The position numbers were made by a program, and so were the translations under genes. Positions 16,849 to 25,713 of a DNA stretch of 64,000 nt are shown one piece after another. The notes below the pieces were generated by a model. The model was not told the DNA's origin, did not search any database, and saw only the letters and a program-made list of their open reading frames with translations. Positions within the stretch are counted from its first letter, which is position 1. Every line of letters begins with the position of its first letter. The stretch comes from CALMNV01 sp035688975 (lineage in GTDB: Bacteria; Actinomycetota; Actinomycetes; Actinomycetales; Dermatophilaceae), in contig NZ_DASSMH010000076.1 of the NCBI RefSeq assembly GCF_035688975.1, positions 1-64,000 on the forward strand, given 5' to 3'.

Positions 16849-16911
16849 TTCACCGGTTTCCGGGACGACGCCTGCCGACGCCACCGACGCACCCGGCCCA
16901 GGAGGTCTTGG

Positions 16912-17901
16912 ATGCAGTACCTGTTGGACAACTTCTTCGCCCTGACGATCACCGGCACGACGCTCGGCGCGGTCTACGCCCTCGTCGCCCTCGGCTACAC
17001 CCTCGTCTACGGCGTGCTGCGCCTGATCAACTTCGCGCACTCCGAGGTGTTCATGTTCGGCACCTTCGCCGCGCTCTGGACGGTGATGTTCCTCGGCGGC
17101 AAGGCGGACGCCTCCACGGGCCAGGTCATCTTCTGGGTGGCCATGATGTTCCTGGCCGCGATGGCCATGTCGGGACTCATCGCCATCCTCCTCGAGCGCG
17201 TCGCCTACCGCCCTCTGCGCAAGCGGCACGCCCCGCCGCTCATCGCCCTCATCTCGGCCATCGGCGCCTCGTTCGTGCTCTCGGAGACGATGGGGCTGCG
17301 CGGCAAGATCGCCGGCTGGCTGGGACTCGACGACAACCTGCGCGACTACGTCGGCAACGCCCGCAACAACGCCGGCCTGCCGGAGATCATCACGCCGCAG
17401 CCGGTGTTCACGGTCCGCGACTACGCGGTCACCAACGTCGACATCTTCGTGATCCTCGGCGCCATCGCGATCATGGTCCTGCTCGACCAGTTCGTGAAGC
17501 GGTCCCGGCTGGGCCGCGGCATACGGGCCGTCGCGCAGGACCCCGACGCCGCAGCGCTCATGGGCGTCAACCGCGACAGGGTCATCCAGGTGACCTTCCT
17601 CGTCGGCGGGGTCATGGCCGGCGCGGCCGCCGTCTTCTACATGCTGAAGATCGGGATCACCCGCTACGACGCCGGCTTCATCCTCGGCGTCAAGGCCTTC
17701 ACCGCAGCCGTCCTCGGCGGCATCGGCAACCTGCGCGGCGCCCTGCTCGGAGGCTTCGTGCTGGGACTGGCCGAGAACTACGGGTCGGCCCTCGTGGGCA
17801 CCCAGTGGAAGGACGTCGTGGCCTTCCTGCTGCTCGTCGTCATCCTGCTCTTCCGACCCACCGGCCTGCTCGGTGAGTCCCTCGGGAAGGCCCGCGCATG
17901 A
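16912..17901 (+). CDS. livH: LIV-type ABC transporter permease LivH
   Basis: A 329-residue integral membrane protein with about eight hydrophobic helices. The N-terminal GTTLGAVYALVALGYTLVYGVLRLINF contains the family signature, and RAVAQDPDAAALMGVNRDRVI is the cytoplasmic loop that contacts the ATPases. KAFTAAVLGGIGNLRGALLGGFVLG is typical of the LivH C-terminal half. The ATG has AGGAGG upstream. It overlaps livM by 4 bases, so both permease subunits are likely made together. Confidence 0.92.
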   Translation: MQYLLDNFFALTITGTTLGAVYALVALGYTLVYGVLRLINFAHSEVFMFGTFAALWTVMFLGGKADASTGQVIFWVAMMFLAAMAMSGLIAILLERVAYRPLRKRHAPPLIALISAIGASFVLSETMGLRGKIAGWLGLDDNLRDYVGNARNNAGLPEIITPQPVFTVRDYAVTNVDIFVILGAIAIMVLLDQFVKRSRLGRGIRAVAQDPDAAALMGVNRDRVIQVTFLVGGVMAGAAAVFYMLKIGITRYDAGFILGVKAFTAAVLGGIGNLRGALLGGFVLGLAENYGSALVGTQWKDVVAFLLLVVILLFRPTGLLGESLGKARA

Positions 17902-19013
17902 GTCACTCAGCAGCCCTGCGTGAGCGGGCCAGGTCGATGCCCAAACCGGTGAAGATCGGCCTCTGGCTGCTCTTCGGCGTCTTCCTCTTCGCCCTGCCCC
18001 TGCTCAACATCCCGCTCATCACCACGCCGGGCGCGGACTTCGGCGGCGTCCTGTTCACGGTGGCGACCTACGTCCTCGTCGCGCTCGGGCTCAACATCGT
18101 CGTCGGGTATGCCGGTCTGCTCGACCTCGGCTACGTCGGCTTCTACGCCGTCGGCGCCTACACGGTCGGCGTGCTCGGCTCCCAGCACGCGAGCTGGCCG
18201 TGGCTCTGGGCCGTGCCGATCGCCATCGTCGCGGCGCTGATCTCCGGGATCCTCCTCGGGGCACCGACGCTGCGCGTGCGCGGCGACTACCTCGCCATCG
18301 TCACCCTCGGCTTCGGCGAGATCGTGCGCCTGACGCTCGTCAACAGCCAGTGGCTCGGTGGCGCCCAGGGCATCTCCAACATCCCACGCCCCCCGGGGGC
18401 GGAGCTGTTCGACGTGCCGAGCATCGACTGGAGCGGCGGCGCGCCCGTCGTCGACCTCGACAACACGACCACCTTCCTCAAGTTCGGCATCACCGACCAG
18501 ATCCCGTACTACTGGCTCGCGCTCGCCGTGATCCTCCTCGTCGTCCTCTTCGACCACCTCGTCAAGTCCAGCCGGGTCGGGCGTGCGTGGGAGGCCACGC
18601 GCGAGGACGAGGATGCCGCCGAGCTGATGGGCGTGCCCACGTTCAGGTTCAAGCTGCTCGCCTTCGCCCTCGGCGCGTGCATCGGTGGCCTGTCGGGCGC
18701 CCTGTTCGCCGGCAAGTCGGGCTTCATCTCACCCGACAGCTTCCAGCTGCTGCTGTCGATCCTCTTCATCGCCGCGGTCGTCGTCGGCGGTCAGGGCAAC
18801 CGGTGGGGCGTCATCCTCGGGGCCATCGTCGTCAGCTACTTCCCCGAGCGGTTCCGCGAGTTCGCCGACTTCCGCGTGCTCGTCTTCGGTCTCGCGCTCA
18901 TGCTGCTGGCGATCTTCCGGCCCCAGGGCCTCATCCCCCCACGGCGCACCGTGCGGGCCAAGAAGGCCGACGAGAGACTCGACGCCCTCGAGGAAGGACA
19001 GGCCCGTGTCTGA
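17898..19013 (+). CDS. livM: LIV-type ABC transporter permease LivM
   Basis: A 371-residue membrane protein with a basic N-terminus and about nine hydrophobic helices. GLNIVVGYAGLLDLGYVGFYAVGAYT and the loop GRAWEATREDEDAAELMGV are LivM signatures; AAVVVGGQGNRWGVILGAI mirrors the LivH ending. The tail after the last helix is charged and cytoplasmic. It forms the channel with LivH. It begins 4 bases inside livH and ends 8 bases inside livG. Confidence 0.92.
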   Translation: MSHSAALRERARSMPKPVKIGLWLLFGVFLFALPLLNIPLITTPGADFGGVLFTVATYVLVALGLNIVVGYAGLLDLGYVGFYAVGAYTVGVLGSQHASWPWLWAVPIAIVAALISGILLGAPTLRVRGDYLAIVTLGFGEIVRLTLVNSQWLGGAQGISNIPRPPGAELFDVPSIDWSGGAPVVDLDNTTTFLKFGITDQIPYYWLALAVILLVVLFDHLVKSSRVGRAWEATREDEDAAELMGVPTFRFKLLAFALGACIGGLSGALFAGKSGFISPDSFQLLLSILFIAAVVVGGQGNRWGVILGAIVVSYFPERFREFADFRVLVFGLALMLLAIFRPQGLIPPRRTVRAKKADERLDALEEGQARV

Positions 19014-19884
19014 CGCGATGGACCAGCCGCTCGCCGACGAGGCGGTCACCGAGATCAACCCCGACGTCGACATCGCCCCTGAGCCGGTGACCGGGCCCCA
19101 GGTGGCCGAGGGCGAGAAGCTGCTCGAGGTCGACGACGTGACGCTGCGTTTCGGCGGCGTCGTGGCGCTCGACTCTGTCAGCTTCGAGATCCGCAAGGGA
19201 GAGATCCTCGGGCTCATCGGGCCGAACGGCGCCGGCAAGACGACGTGCTTCAACGTCATGACCGGCGTGTACCAGCCGACCTCCGGGCAGGTCCGCTTCA
19301 AGGGCGCCGACCTCGGCCGGCGCAAGAAGTACGCGATCACCAAGCTCGGGATCGCCCGCACCTTCCAGAACATCCGGCTCTTCGCCAACATGACCGCCCT
19401 CGAGAACGTCATGGTGGGCGTCGACGCACACCACTCGACGGGGGTCGGCTCGGCCATGTTCCGGCTGCCGAAGCACCGCCGCGAGGAGGCGCAGGGGCTC
19501 GCCCGGGCCACCGAGCTGCTCGAGTTCATGGGGCTCACCGGCAAGGCCGACGAGCTGGCGCGGAACCTGCCCTACGGCGACCAGCGCCGTCTGGAGATCG
19601 CCCGCGCCCTGGCCACCAGCCCTCAGCTGGTCTGTCTCGACGAGCCGGCGGCCGGCTTCAACCCCGCGGAGAAGGCCCGGCTCATGGACCTCATCCGGCT
19701 CATCCGCGACCAGGGCTACACGGTCCTGCTCATCGAGCACGACATGAGGCTCGTCATGGGCGTCACCGACCGGATCGTCGTCCTCGAGTTCGGCCGCAAG
19801 ATCGCCGAGGGCTCGCCGGCCGAGATCCGTGACAACCCGGCGGTCATCGCCGCCTATCTGGGAGTTGCCGAAGATGCTTCTTGA
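19006..19884 (+). CDS. livG: LIV-type ABC transporter ATPase LivG
   Basis: A 292-residue ATPase with Walker A GPNGAGKTTC, a Q-loop within IARTFQNIRLF, an altered signature PYGDQRRLEIARAL instead of LSGGQ (typical for LivG), Walker B LVCLDEPAAGFNPAE and the switch His in LIEHDM. About 35 residues of acidic N-terminal extension precede the first strand. GTG 19006 is preceded by GAGGAAGGACAGG. It pairs with LivF to power import. Confidence 0.92.
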   Translation: MSDAMDQPLADEAVTEINPDVDIAPEPVTGPQVAEGEKLLEVDDVTLRFGGVVALDSVSFEIRKGEILGLIGPNGAGKTTCFNVMTGVYQPTSGQVRFKGADLGRRKKYAITKLGIARTFQNIRLFANMTALENVMVGVDAHHSTGVGSAMFRLPKHRREEAQGLARATELLEFMGLTGKADELARNLPYGDQRRLEIARALATSPQLVCLDEPAAGFNPAEKARLMDLIRLIRDQGYTVLLIEHDMRLVMGVTDRIVVLEFGRKIAEGSPAEIRDNPAVIAAYLGVAEDAS

Positions 19885-20593
19885 GGTCAGCGGCCTGTGC
19901 GTCAACTACGGGCGCATCGAGGCCATCCGCGACATCAGCTTCACCGTCGACGAGGGGGAGATCGTCACCCTCATCGGTGCCAACGGCGCCGGCAAGACGA
20001 CGACCATGAAGACGGTGTCGGGCCTGCGCCCCGTCCGGGCGGGGACCGTGGTGTTCAAGGGCCAGGACATCACCCACCTGCCGGCCCACGAGCGGCCGGT
20101 CCTCGGCATCTCGCAGTCGCCGGAAGGCCGCGGGTGCTTCGTCGGGATGACGGTGATGGAGAACCTCGAGATGGGCACCTATGCCCGCCCCGACCGCAAG
20201 TCCCAGCACGTCAAGAAGGACCTGGACCGGGTGTTCGAGCTGTTCCCGCGGCTCAAGGAGCGATCCAGTCAGGCGGCCGGGTCGATGTCAGGCGGCGAGC
20301 AGCAGATGCTCGCCATGGGGCGGGCGCTCATGGCGAAGCCCAAGCTGCTCCTGCTCGACGAGCCGTCCATGGGCCTCGCGCCCAAGCTCATCCAGCAGAT
20401 CTTCGACATCGTCACTGAGATCAACAGCCAGGGCACCACGGTGCTGCTCGTCGAGCAGAACGCCGCCCAGGCGCTGAAGCGCTCCCACCGCGCCTACATC
20501 CTCGAGACCGGCGAGATCGTCCGGGAGGGCACCGGGGCGGAGCTCGCCGCCGACCCCGCGGTCAAGGCCGCCTACCTCGGCGGCGACGTCTGA
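19874..20593 (+). CDS. livF: LIV-type ABC transporter ATPase LivF
   Basis: A 239-residue ATPase with Walker A GANGAGKTTT, Q-loop region ISQSPEGRGCFVGMTVMENL, signature MSGGEQQMLAMGRALM, Walker B LLLLDEPSMGLAP and switch LLVEQNA. All are standard for LivF, the second nucleotide-binding subunit. The ATG at 19874 lies 11 bases inside livG. It is the last gene of the operon; 45 bases of spacer with one GTATGCCG-type octamer separate it from the convergent DUF554 gene, and only a weak 5-bp inverted repeat is visible there. Confidence 0.92.
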   Translation: MLLEVSGLCVNYGRIEAIRDISFTVDEGEIVTLIGANGAGKTTTMKTVSGLRPVRAGTVVFKGQDITHLPAHERPVLGISQSPEGRGCFVGMTVMENLEMGTYARPDRKSQHVKKDLDRVFELFPRLKERSSQAAGSMSGGEQQMLAMGRALMAKPKLLLLDEPSMGLAPKLIQQIFDIVTEINSQGTTVLLVEQNAAQALKRSHRAYILETGEIVREGTGAELAADPAVKAAYLGGDV

Positions 20594-20638
20594 CGGCATA
20601 CCGGCCCTTGACCGGTCGGCCGTCCTCGCGTCCGACGG

Positions 20639-21394
20639 TCAGAACGCCCCCACGAGGGCGACGAGGAGCGGCGCGACGACGAGCGCGGGGAGCAGGTCCC
20701 CGACCGGGACCTGCTTGACCTCGAGCAGGCGCAGCCCGATGCCGGCGAGCATCAGCCCGCCCGTCGCGGTGAGGGCGCTGACCTGGGCGCCGGAGAGCAC
20801 CGAGCCCAGCAGCAGCCCGGCGACGGTGAGGCCGCCCTGGATGACGAGGACCGACCCCGCCGACAGCAGCACGCCGACCCCGAACGACGCGGCGAAGGCC
20901 ATGGCGGCGAAGCCGTCGAGGACCGACTTCAGGGCGAGCTTGTCGATGCCACGGCCCATCCCGTCGTCGAGCGAGCCGAGGATCGTGAGGGGGCCCACGC
21001 AGAAGAGCAGGGTCGCCCCGAGCCACCCCTCGATGAAGCGCTCGCGCTCCGCGGACCCCTCGTCACCGCCGCGCCCGCGATGGACCCACGCCTGGACCAC
21101 GCCCGCCAGACCGGCGAGACGTTCCTCGATGCCCAGGAGGGACCCGGCGATGCCGCCGAGCAGCAGGGAGCCGAGGACGACGAGGACCGCGCCGCTGCCG
21201 ACGGCCTCGCCGAGCGCCGCGTCGCCGACGTGCGAGGCCGACAGCCCCGCCATGAGCAGGGTCGTCAGGCCGAGCACGTCGGTGACGACCGAGGAGGTCC
21301 GGCGGGGCAGTCGGTGGCCGACGAGAATGCCGAGCACGGCGCCGACCGTGACCGTCGCGGCGTTGAGGGCCGTGCCGAGGCCGGGGAAGTCCAT
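20639..21394 (-). CDS. DUF554 family membrane protein
   Basis: A 251-residue protein with about seven hydrophobic segments, starting GLGTALNAATVTVGAVLGILVGHRLP. The glycine-rich helices and the middle block LFCVGPLTILGSLDDGMG (GP-x-T-I-x-G-S-x-x-D-G) are marks of the DUF554 family (E. coli YqgA, B. subtilis YdfK), whose function is unknown. It stands alone, convergent with livF and divergent from the GNAT gene. The ATG at 21394 has no strong ribosome-binding site. A transporter role is only a guess from topology. Confidence 0.85.
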   Translation of the reverse strand: MDFPGLGTALNAATVTVGAVLGILVGHRLPRRTSSVVTDVLGLTTLLMAGLSASHVGDAALGEAVGSGAVLVVLGSLLLGGIAGSLLGIEERLAGLAGVVQAWVHRGRGGDEGSAERERFIEGWLGATLLFCVGPLTILGSLDDGMGRGIDKLALKSVLDGFAAMAFAASFGVGVLLSAGSVLVIQGGLTVAGLLLGSVLSGAQVSALTATGGLMLAGIGLRLLEVKQVPVGDLLPALVVAPLLVALVGAF

Positions 21395-21493
21395 GAGCCG
21401 ACCCTAGAGGTTCGCCCGTTACCCTTTCTTGACCATCGACTTGCCCGTAGGGTCGGGCGAGGTCAGGGTGTCGGGGTGATCTGAGGAGGAACG

Positions 21494-22078
21494 ATGGGCC
21501 GACCGGCCATAGCGGTCACTCGCGTCGAGCAGCCGCACCACTCGGCGTTCATCGAGCTGTGGATCGCGCACCGCATCGAGGGCGGCACGACGCCCGAGGC
21601 GGCCCAGCGCCTGGCCCTCGACGGGACGTTGCGCGCGGCGCTCGGCCGCAGTGACATCTGCGCGTTCCTCGCGTCGGTCGACGGTGTCCCGGCCGGCTAC
21701 GTCGTGCTGGCCGACTCGACCCGCAGCCTGCTCGTCGACAGCCCGTGCGTGTCCATCGACATGCTCTTCGTCCTGCCGGACCACCGGCGCACGGGGGTGT
21801 CCCGCGCCCTGCTCGCGGCGAGTGCGCGGTATGCCGATCGGCTCGGGGCGGAGCACATCGCGAGCGCGGTGCCCGCGGCGGACCGCGACGCCAACCGGTT
21901 CTTCGCCCGGCTCGGGTTCGCCCCCGAGACGATCCGGCGCATCACGACGGTCACGACGCTGCAGCGTCGGCTGTCCGGACAGCGTCCGCAGCGCTACTCG
22001 CTCGACCACGTGCTGCAGCGGCGGCGCGAGGTCAGGGCGCGTGGGACGCGTCCCCAGCCCCCGCGGATCGCCGGCTGA
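21494..22078 (+). CDS. GNAT family N-acetyltransferase
   Basis: A 194-residue cytoplasmic protein. The central DMLFVLPDHRRTGVSRALL segment is GNAT motif A with the acetyl-CoA pyrophosphate loop (R-x-x-G-x-x), preceded by a beta-strand block where the substrate would bind and followed by DANRFFARLGFAPE, the motif B helix and strand. The C-terminus is Arg-rich. The ATG has GAGGAACG upstream. The substrate cannot be deduced. The gene is followed immediately by repeat cluster B and faces the thioesterase gene. Confidence 0.82.
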   Translation: MGRPAIAVTRVEQPHHSAFIELWIAHRIEGGTTPEAAQRLALDGTLRAALGRSDICAFLASVDGVPAGYVVLADSTRSLLVDSPCVSIDMLFVLPDHRRTGVSRALLAASARYADRLGAEHIASAVPAADRDANRFFARLGFAPETIRRITTVTTLQRRLSGQRPQRYSLDHVLQRRREVRARGTRPQPPRIAG

Positions 22079-22089
22079 CCCACCCCTCC

Positions 22090-22363
22090 GGTCGAGTGGC
22101 CACTTCCGCGCACCACCCCTCCGGTCGAGTGGCCACTTTGGCGCGCTGGGTCTGTGGTCGAGTGGCCACTTCCGCGCGTTGGGCCTGTGGTCGAGTGGCT
22201 ACTCGACGTGAGGGGTGCGGGGGCGGGGCACGAAAGTGGCCACTCGACGTAGGAGGGTGCGGGGGCGTGAGCGGAAGTGGCCACTCGACGTGAGGGGTGC
22301 GGGGGCGGGGCACGAAAGTGGCCACTCGACGTGAGGGGACGTGAGCAAAAGTGGCCACTCGAC
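22090..22363. repeat. Intergenic palindromic repeat, cluster B (8 copies)
   Basis: This fills the 325-base gap between two convergent genes; no gene is seen here. Copies at 22091, 22124 and 22157 read GTCGAGTGGCCACTT; copies at 22234, 22275, 22316 and 22349 are inverted. Between the two sets, 22190-22207 is a fused palindrome-like unit, GTCGAGTGGCTACTCGAC. Spacing is about 33 bases on the left arm and 33-41 on the right. Flanking filler sequences (GAGGGGTGCGGGGGCG) also repeat. Confidence 0.9.
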
Positions 22364-22403
22364 GTGGGGGTGATGTCGGTCAGCAGCTGTCCTCGGCTGT
22401 CCC

Positions 22404-22850
22404 TCAGTCGCCGGGCGCGGCGTCGCGGATGAGGCAGGTGATCCGGGACGTGCACACCCGCGCGCCCGACTCGTCCGTCACGACGACCTCGTAGCAGACC
22501 AGCGTGCGCCCGGCGCTGATCGGTGTCGCCACCCCCGTGACGACACCCTGCCTCGCGGCCCGGTGGTGGGTGGCGTTGATGTCGACGCCGACCGCGACCC
22601 GGCCGGGACCGGCCTGCAGCATGGCGCCGTAGGACCCGAGCGTCTCGGCGAGGACGACACTGGCGCCGCCGTGGAGCAGGCCGTAGGGCTGGGTGTTTCC
22701 CTCGACCGGCATGGTCGCGACGAGCCGATCCTTGCGCACCTCCCGCATGGTGATCCCCATCCGCTCGGCGAGTGCCCCGCTGCCGACGGCCAGCACCGTC
22801 TCGACGTGGTCGGTGTCGGTCGGGAGTGCGTCTCTGCGGTCGTCGGTCAT
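22404..22850 (-). CDS. PaaI/YdiI-like hotdog-fold thioesterase
   Basis: A 148-residue protein of the hotdog acyl-CoA thioesterase group. The diagnostic LLHGGASVVLAETLGS holds the HGG turn and the catalytic Glu. It also has GVDINATHHRAARQGVVTG and a C-terminal CTSRITCLI strand. The start at 22850 is preferred because TAGGCT lies exactly 7 bases upstream on the minus strand; GTG 22856 is the alternative. It is divergent from polA with only 59 bases between them. The likely substrate is an aromatic or short acyl-CoA, but this is family knowledge rather than something the sequence shows. Confidence 0.85.
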   Translation of the reverse strand: MTDDRRDALPTDTDHVETVLAVGSGALAERMGITMREVRKDRLVATMPVEGNTQPYGLLHGGASVVLAETLGSYGAMLQAGPGRVAVGVDINATHHRAARQGVVTGVATPISAGRTLVCYEVVVTDESGARVCTSRITCLIRDAAPGD

Positions 22851-22857
22851 GCCCACG

Positions 22858-22863
22858 AGCCTA
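22858..22863 (-). promoter_or_regulatory. -10 element of a leaderless thioesterase promoter
   Basis: Read on the minus strand, TAGGCT is followed by 7 bases and the ATG of the thioesterase gene. It lies back to back with the polA promoter, which uses the identical hexamer. Confidence 0.65.
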
Positions 22864-22896
22864 GGACGGGCCCAGTCGACCGTCGGAGGCGGACAC

Positions 22897-22902
22897 TAGG
22901 CT
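22897..22902 (+). promoter_or_regulatory. -10 element of a leaderless polA promoter
   Basis: TAGGCT is followed by 7 bases and GTG of polA. Eight bases upstream lies CCGTCGGAG, a partial match (6 of 9) to the TTGTCRGTG box of actinobacterial DNA-damage promoters. Confidence 0.65.
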
Positions 22903-22909
22903 GCGGCCT

Positions 22910-25597
22910 GTGAGCCGACTCCTCCTGCTTGACGGACACTCGATGGCCTACCGGGCCTTCTTCGCGTTGCCGGCGGACAACTTCTCGACGACGACGGGGC
23001 AGCACACCAACGCCGTCTACGGCTTCACCTCGATGCTCATCAACGTGCTGCGCGACGAGCAGCCCACCCACGTCGCGGTCGCCTTCGACCTGTCCCGCCA
23101 GACGTTCCGCACGGAGGAGTACGCCGAGTACAAGGCCGGCAGGTCGAGCGCGCCCGACGAGTTCAAGGGCCAGGTGTCGCTGCTGCACGAGGTGCTCGAC
23201 GCGCTGCGGATCCGCTACATCGAGGTCCCCGGCTACGAGGCCGACGACATCATCGGCACCCTGGCCACCCAGGCGGAAGCCCAGGGTCTCGAGGTGCTCA
23301 TCTGCTCGGGGGACCGCGACGCCATCCAGCTCGTCTCCGACCGGGTGACCCTGCTCTACCCGGTCCGTGGGGTGTCGGAGCTGACCCGGCTGACACCGGA
23401 GGCGGTGCAGACCCGCTACGGCGTCCCGCCCGGGCGCTACAGCGACCTCGCGGCCCTCGTCGGCGAGTCGTCCGACAACCTGCCGGGCGTGCCAGGCGTG
23501 GGCCCGAAGACGGCGGCGAAGTGGATCACCCAGTTCGGCGGCCTCGAGGGCATCGTCGCCGGCATCGACCAGATCAAGGGCAAGGCGGGTGAGGCGCTGC
23601 GCGACCACCTCGACCAGGTGCTGCGCAACCGCCGGCTCAACCAGCTCGTCCTCGACACCCCCGTCGGCGTCACCGTCGACGAGCTCAGCCGCGCGCAGTG
23701 GGACCGAGAGCAGGTGCACACCGTCTTCGACGGGCTCGAGTTCCGCGTCCTGCGGGACCGGCTCTTCGCCACCGTCGAGGCCCCGGTGCCCGAGGCGGAG
23801 GCGGGCTTCGACGTGGACGGCACCGTGCTCGCGGCGGGTGACGCCAGGGCCTGGCTCGACGCGCACCTGCCTTCCGGCCGGCGGGCCGGTCTCTCGGTCA
23901 CCGGCGCGTGGGCGCGCGGCACGGGGGACGCCACGGCCCTGGCCGTCGCCGCACCCGACGGAGCGGCCGCATGGCTCGACCTGCGGGCGCTCACGCCCGA
24001 CGACGAGGCGGCCGTCGGCGGGTGGCTGGGCGACCCGGACCGGCCCAAGGCGATGCACGACGCCAAGGGCCCCGTGGAGGCGCTCGCGGCACGGGGCTGG
24101 GTGCTGCGTGGCCTGACGAGCGACACCCAGCTCGCGGCATACCTCGTCAAGCCCGACCAGCGCTCCTACCAGCTCGACGACCTCGTGCTGCGGGGGCTCA
24201 AGCGCGAGCTCTCGGCCCAGGCTGACGACTCCGGACAGGGCATGCTCGACTTCGGCGGTGACGCCGACGAACAGGCGGCCCGCCAGGAGATGGTCCGGGC
24301 CACGGCCGTGCGGGACCTCGCCGACAGCCTCGACGCCCAGCTCGCCGCCACGGGGGGTGCCGACCTGCTCCGCGACGTCGAGCTGCCGCTCGTCGACGTG
24401 CTGGCCCGGATGGAGGCGACGGGCATCGCCGTCGACGCGCCGGCGCTCGAGGAGCTGGAGACCGACTTCGCAGACAAGGTGGCGCAGGCCCAGCAGGACG
24501 CGTGGGACGCCATCGGCGGCGAGCAGGTCAACCTCGGCTCGCCCAAGCAGCTGCAGGTCGTGCTCTTCGACACCCTGGGCATGCCCAAGACGAAGAAGAC
24601 GAAGACCGGCTGGACCACCGACGCCGACGCCCTTGCCGACCTCTACGCCAAGACGGAGCACCCCTTCCTCGAGGCGATGCTGCGCCACCGTGACGCCTCC
24701 CGGCTGCGCAGCACGGTCGAGACGCTGCGCAAGGCCGTGTCCGACGACGGCCGGATCCACACGACCTACCTGCAGACCATCGCCGCGACGGGCCGGCTCT
24801 CCTCGATGGAGCCCAACCTGCAGAACGTGCCCATCCGCACCGAGGAGGGCCGTCGGATCCGCGACGTCTTCGTCGTCGGCGAAGGCGCCGGCACCCGCTA
24901 CGAGTCGCTGATGTCGGCCGACTACTCCCAGATCGAGATGCGCATCATGGCGCACCTGTCGGGGGACGCCGGGCTCATCGAGGCCTTCCGCTCGGGGGAG
25001 GACCTGCACCGCTTCGTCGGGTCCCGCGTCTTCGGGGTGCCGCCCGAGCAGGTCACCGCCGAGATGCGCAGCAAGGTCAAGGCCATGTCCTACGGCCTCG
25101 CCTACGGGTTGTCCGCCTTCGGGCTGTCCAAGCAGCTGCTCATCTCCACCGAGGAGGCGCGCGGGCTCATGGAGGGCTACTTCGAGCGTTTCGGCGGGGT
25201 CCGGGACTACCTGCGCGACGTCGTGGCGCAGGCCCGCACGACCGGCTACACCGAGACGATGCTCGGACGCCGGCGCTACCTGCCCGACCTCACCAGCGAC
25301 AACCGTCAGCGTCGCGAGATGGCCGAGCGCATGGCGCTCAACGCCCCGATCCAGGGCTCCGCGGCCGACATCATCAAGGTGGCGATGCTGGGGGTGGACC
25401 GGGCGCTCACCGATGCGGGCGCGCGCTCGCGCATGCTGCTCCAGGTGCACGACGAGCTCGTCCTCGAGGTGGCGGCCGGGGAGGCCGCAGACGTGGAGCG
25501 GCTCGTGCGACGGGAGATGGGCGGCGCCGCGGAGCTGGATGTCCCCCTCGACGTCAGCGTCGGCATCGGGCGGTCCTGGCACGAGGCTGCACACTGA
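22910..25597 (+). CDS. polA: DNA polymerase I
   Basis: PolA fills gaps left by excision repair and removes RNA primers. The 895-residue protein has the 5'-3' exonuclease (LLLDGHSMAYRAF, ADDIIGTLA, ICSGDRDAIQLVS, GESSDNLPGVPGVGPKTA), a middle domain, and the polymerase with motif A (DYSQIEMRIMAHLSGD), motif B (RSKVKAMSYGLAYGLSAFG) and motif C (LQVHDELVLEV). The middle domain lacks the DxE carboxylates of a 3'-5' proofreading site, as in mycobacterial and Thermus enzymes, so it probably does not proofread. GTG 22910 is set by the leaderless promoter. It is convergent with the methyltransferase gene, and a 19-bp tandem repeat lies between them. Confidence 0.97.
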   Translation: MSRLLLLDGHSMAYRAFFALPADNFSTTTGQHTNAVYGFTSMLINVLRDEQPTHVAVAFDLSRQTFRTEEYAEYKAGRSSAPDEFKGQVSLLHEVLDALRIRYIEVPGYEADDIIGTLATQAEAQGLEVLICSGDRDAIQLVSDRVTLLYPVRGVSELTRLTPEAVQTRYGVPPGRYSDLAALVGESSDNLPGVPGVGPKTAAKWITQFGGLEGIVAGIDQIKGKAGEALRDHLDQVLRNRRLNQLVLDTPVGVTVDELSRAQWDREQVHTVFDGLEFRVLRDRLFATVEAPVPEAEAGFDVDGTVLAAGDARAWLDAHLPSGRRAGLSVTGAWARGTGDATALAVAAPDGAAAWLDLRALTPDDEAAVGGWLGDPDRPKAMHDAKGPVEALAARGWVLRGLTSDTQLAAYLVKPDQRSYQLDDLVLRGLKRELSAQADDSGQGMLDFGGDADEQAARQEMVRATAVRDLADSLDAQLAATGGADLLRDVELPLVDVLARMEATGIAVDAPALEELETDFADKVAQAQQDAWDAIGGEQVNLGSPKQLQVVLFDTLGMPKTKKTKTGWTTDADALADLYAKTEHPFLEAMLRHRDASRLRSTVETLRKAVSDDGRIHTTYLQTIAATGRLSSMEPNLQNVPIRTEEGRRIRDVFVVGEGAGTRYESLMSADYSQIEMRIMAHLSGDAGLIEAFRSGEDLHRFVGSRVFGVPPEQVTAEMRSKVKAMSYGLAYGLSAFGLSKQLLISTEEARGLMEGYFERFGGVRDYLRDVVAQARTTGYTETMLGRRRYLPDLTSDNRQRREMAERMALNAPIQGSAADIIKVAMLGVDRALTDAGARSRMLLQVHDELVLEVAAGEAADVERLVRREMGGAAELDVPLDVSVGIGRSWHEAAH

Positions 25598-25643
25598 GCC
25601 GGCCGACACCGAAGATCGTCGGCGTCGGTGATATGTGCTGCTG

Positions 25644-25700
25644 ACGGCGGCACACCGGTGACACGGCGGCATACCGGTGACACGGCGGCACACCGGTGAC
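25644..25700. repeat. 19-bp tandem repeat, three units
   Basis: Three direct units of ACGGCGGCACACCGGTGAC; the middle unit has a T for C, which creates a CGGCATAC octamer at 25667-25674. Each unit contains CACCGGTG, a palindrome in units one and three. The array lies between the convergent polA and methyltransferase genes. Confidence 0.85.
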
Positions 25701-25713
25701 GGGTGGGTGAGCC

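Noticed and set aside
22090..22363. A CRISPR array or attachment site in cluster B
   Set aside because: Units invert halfway, spacers are not unique, and there is no integrase or cas gene.
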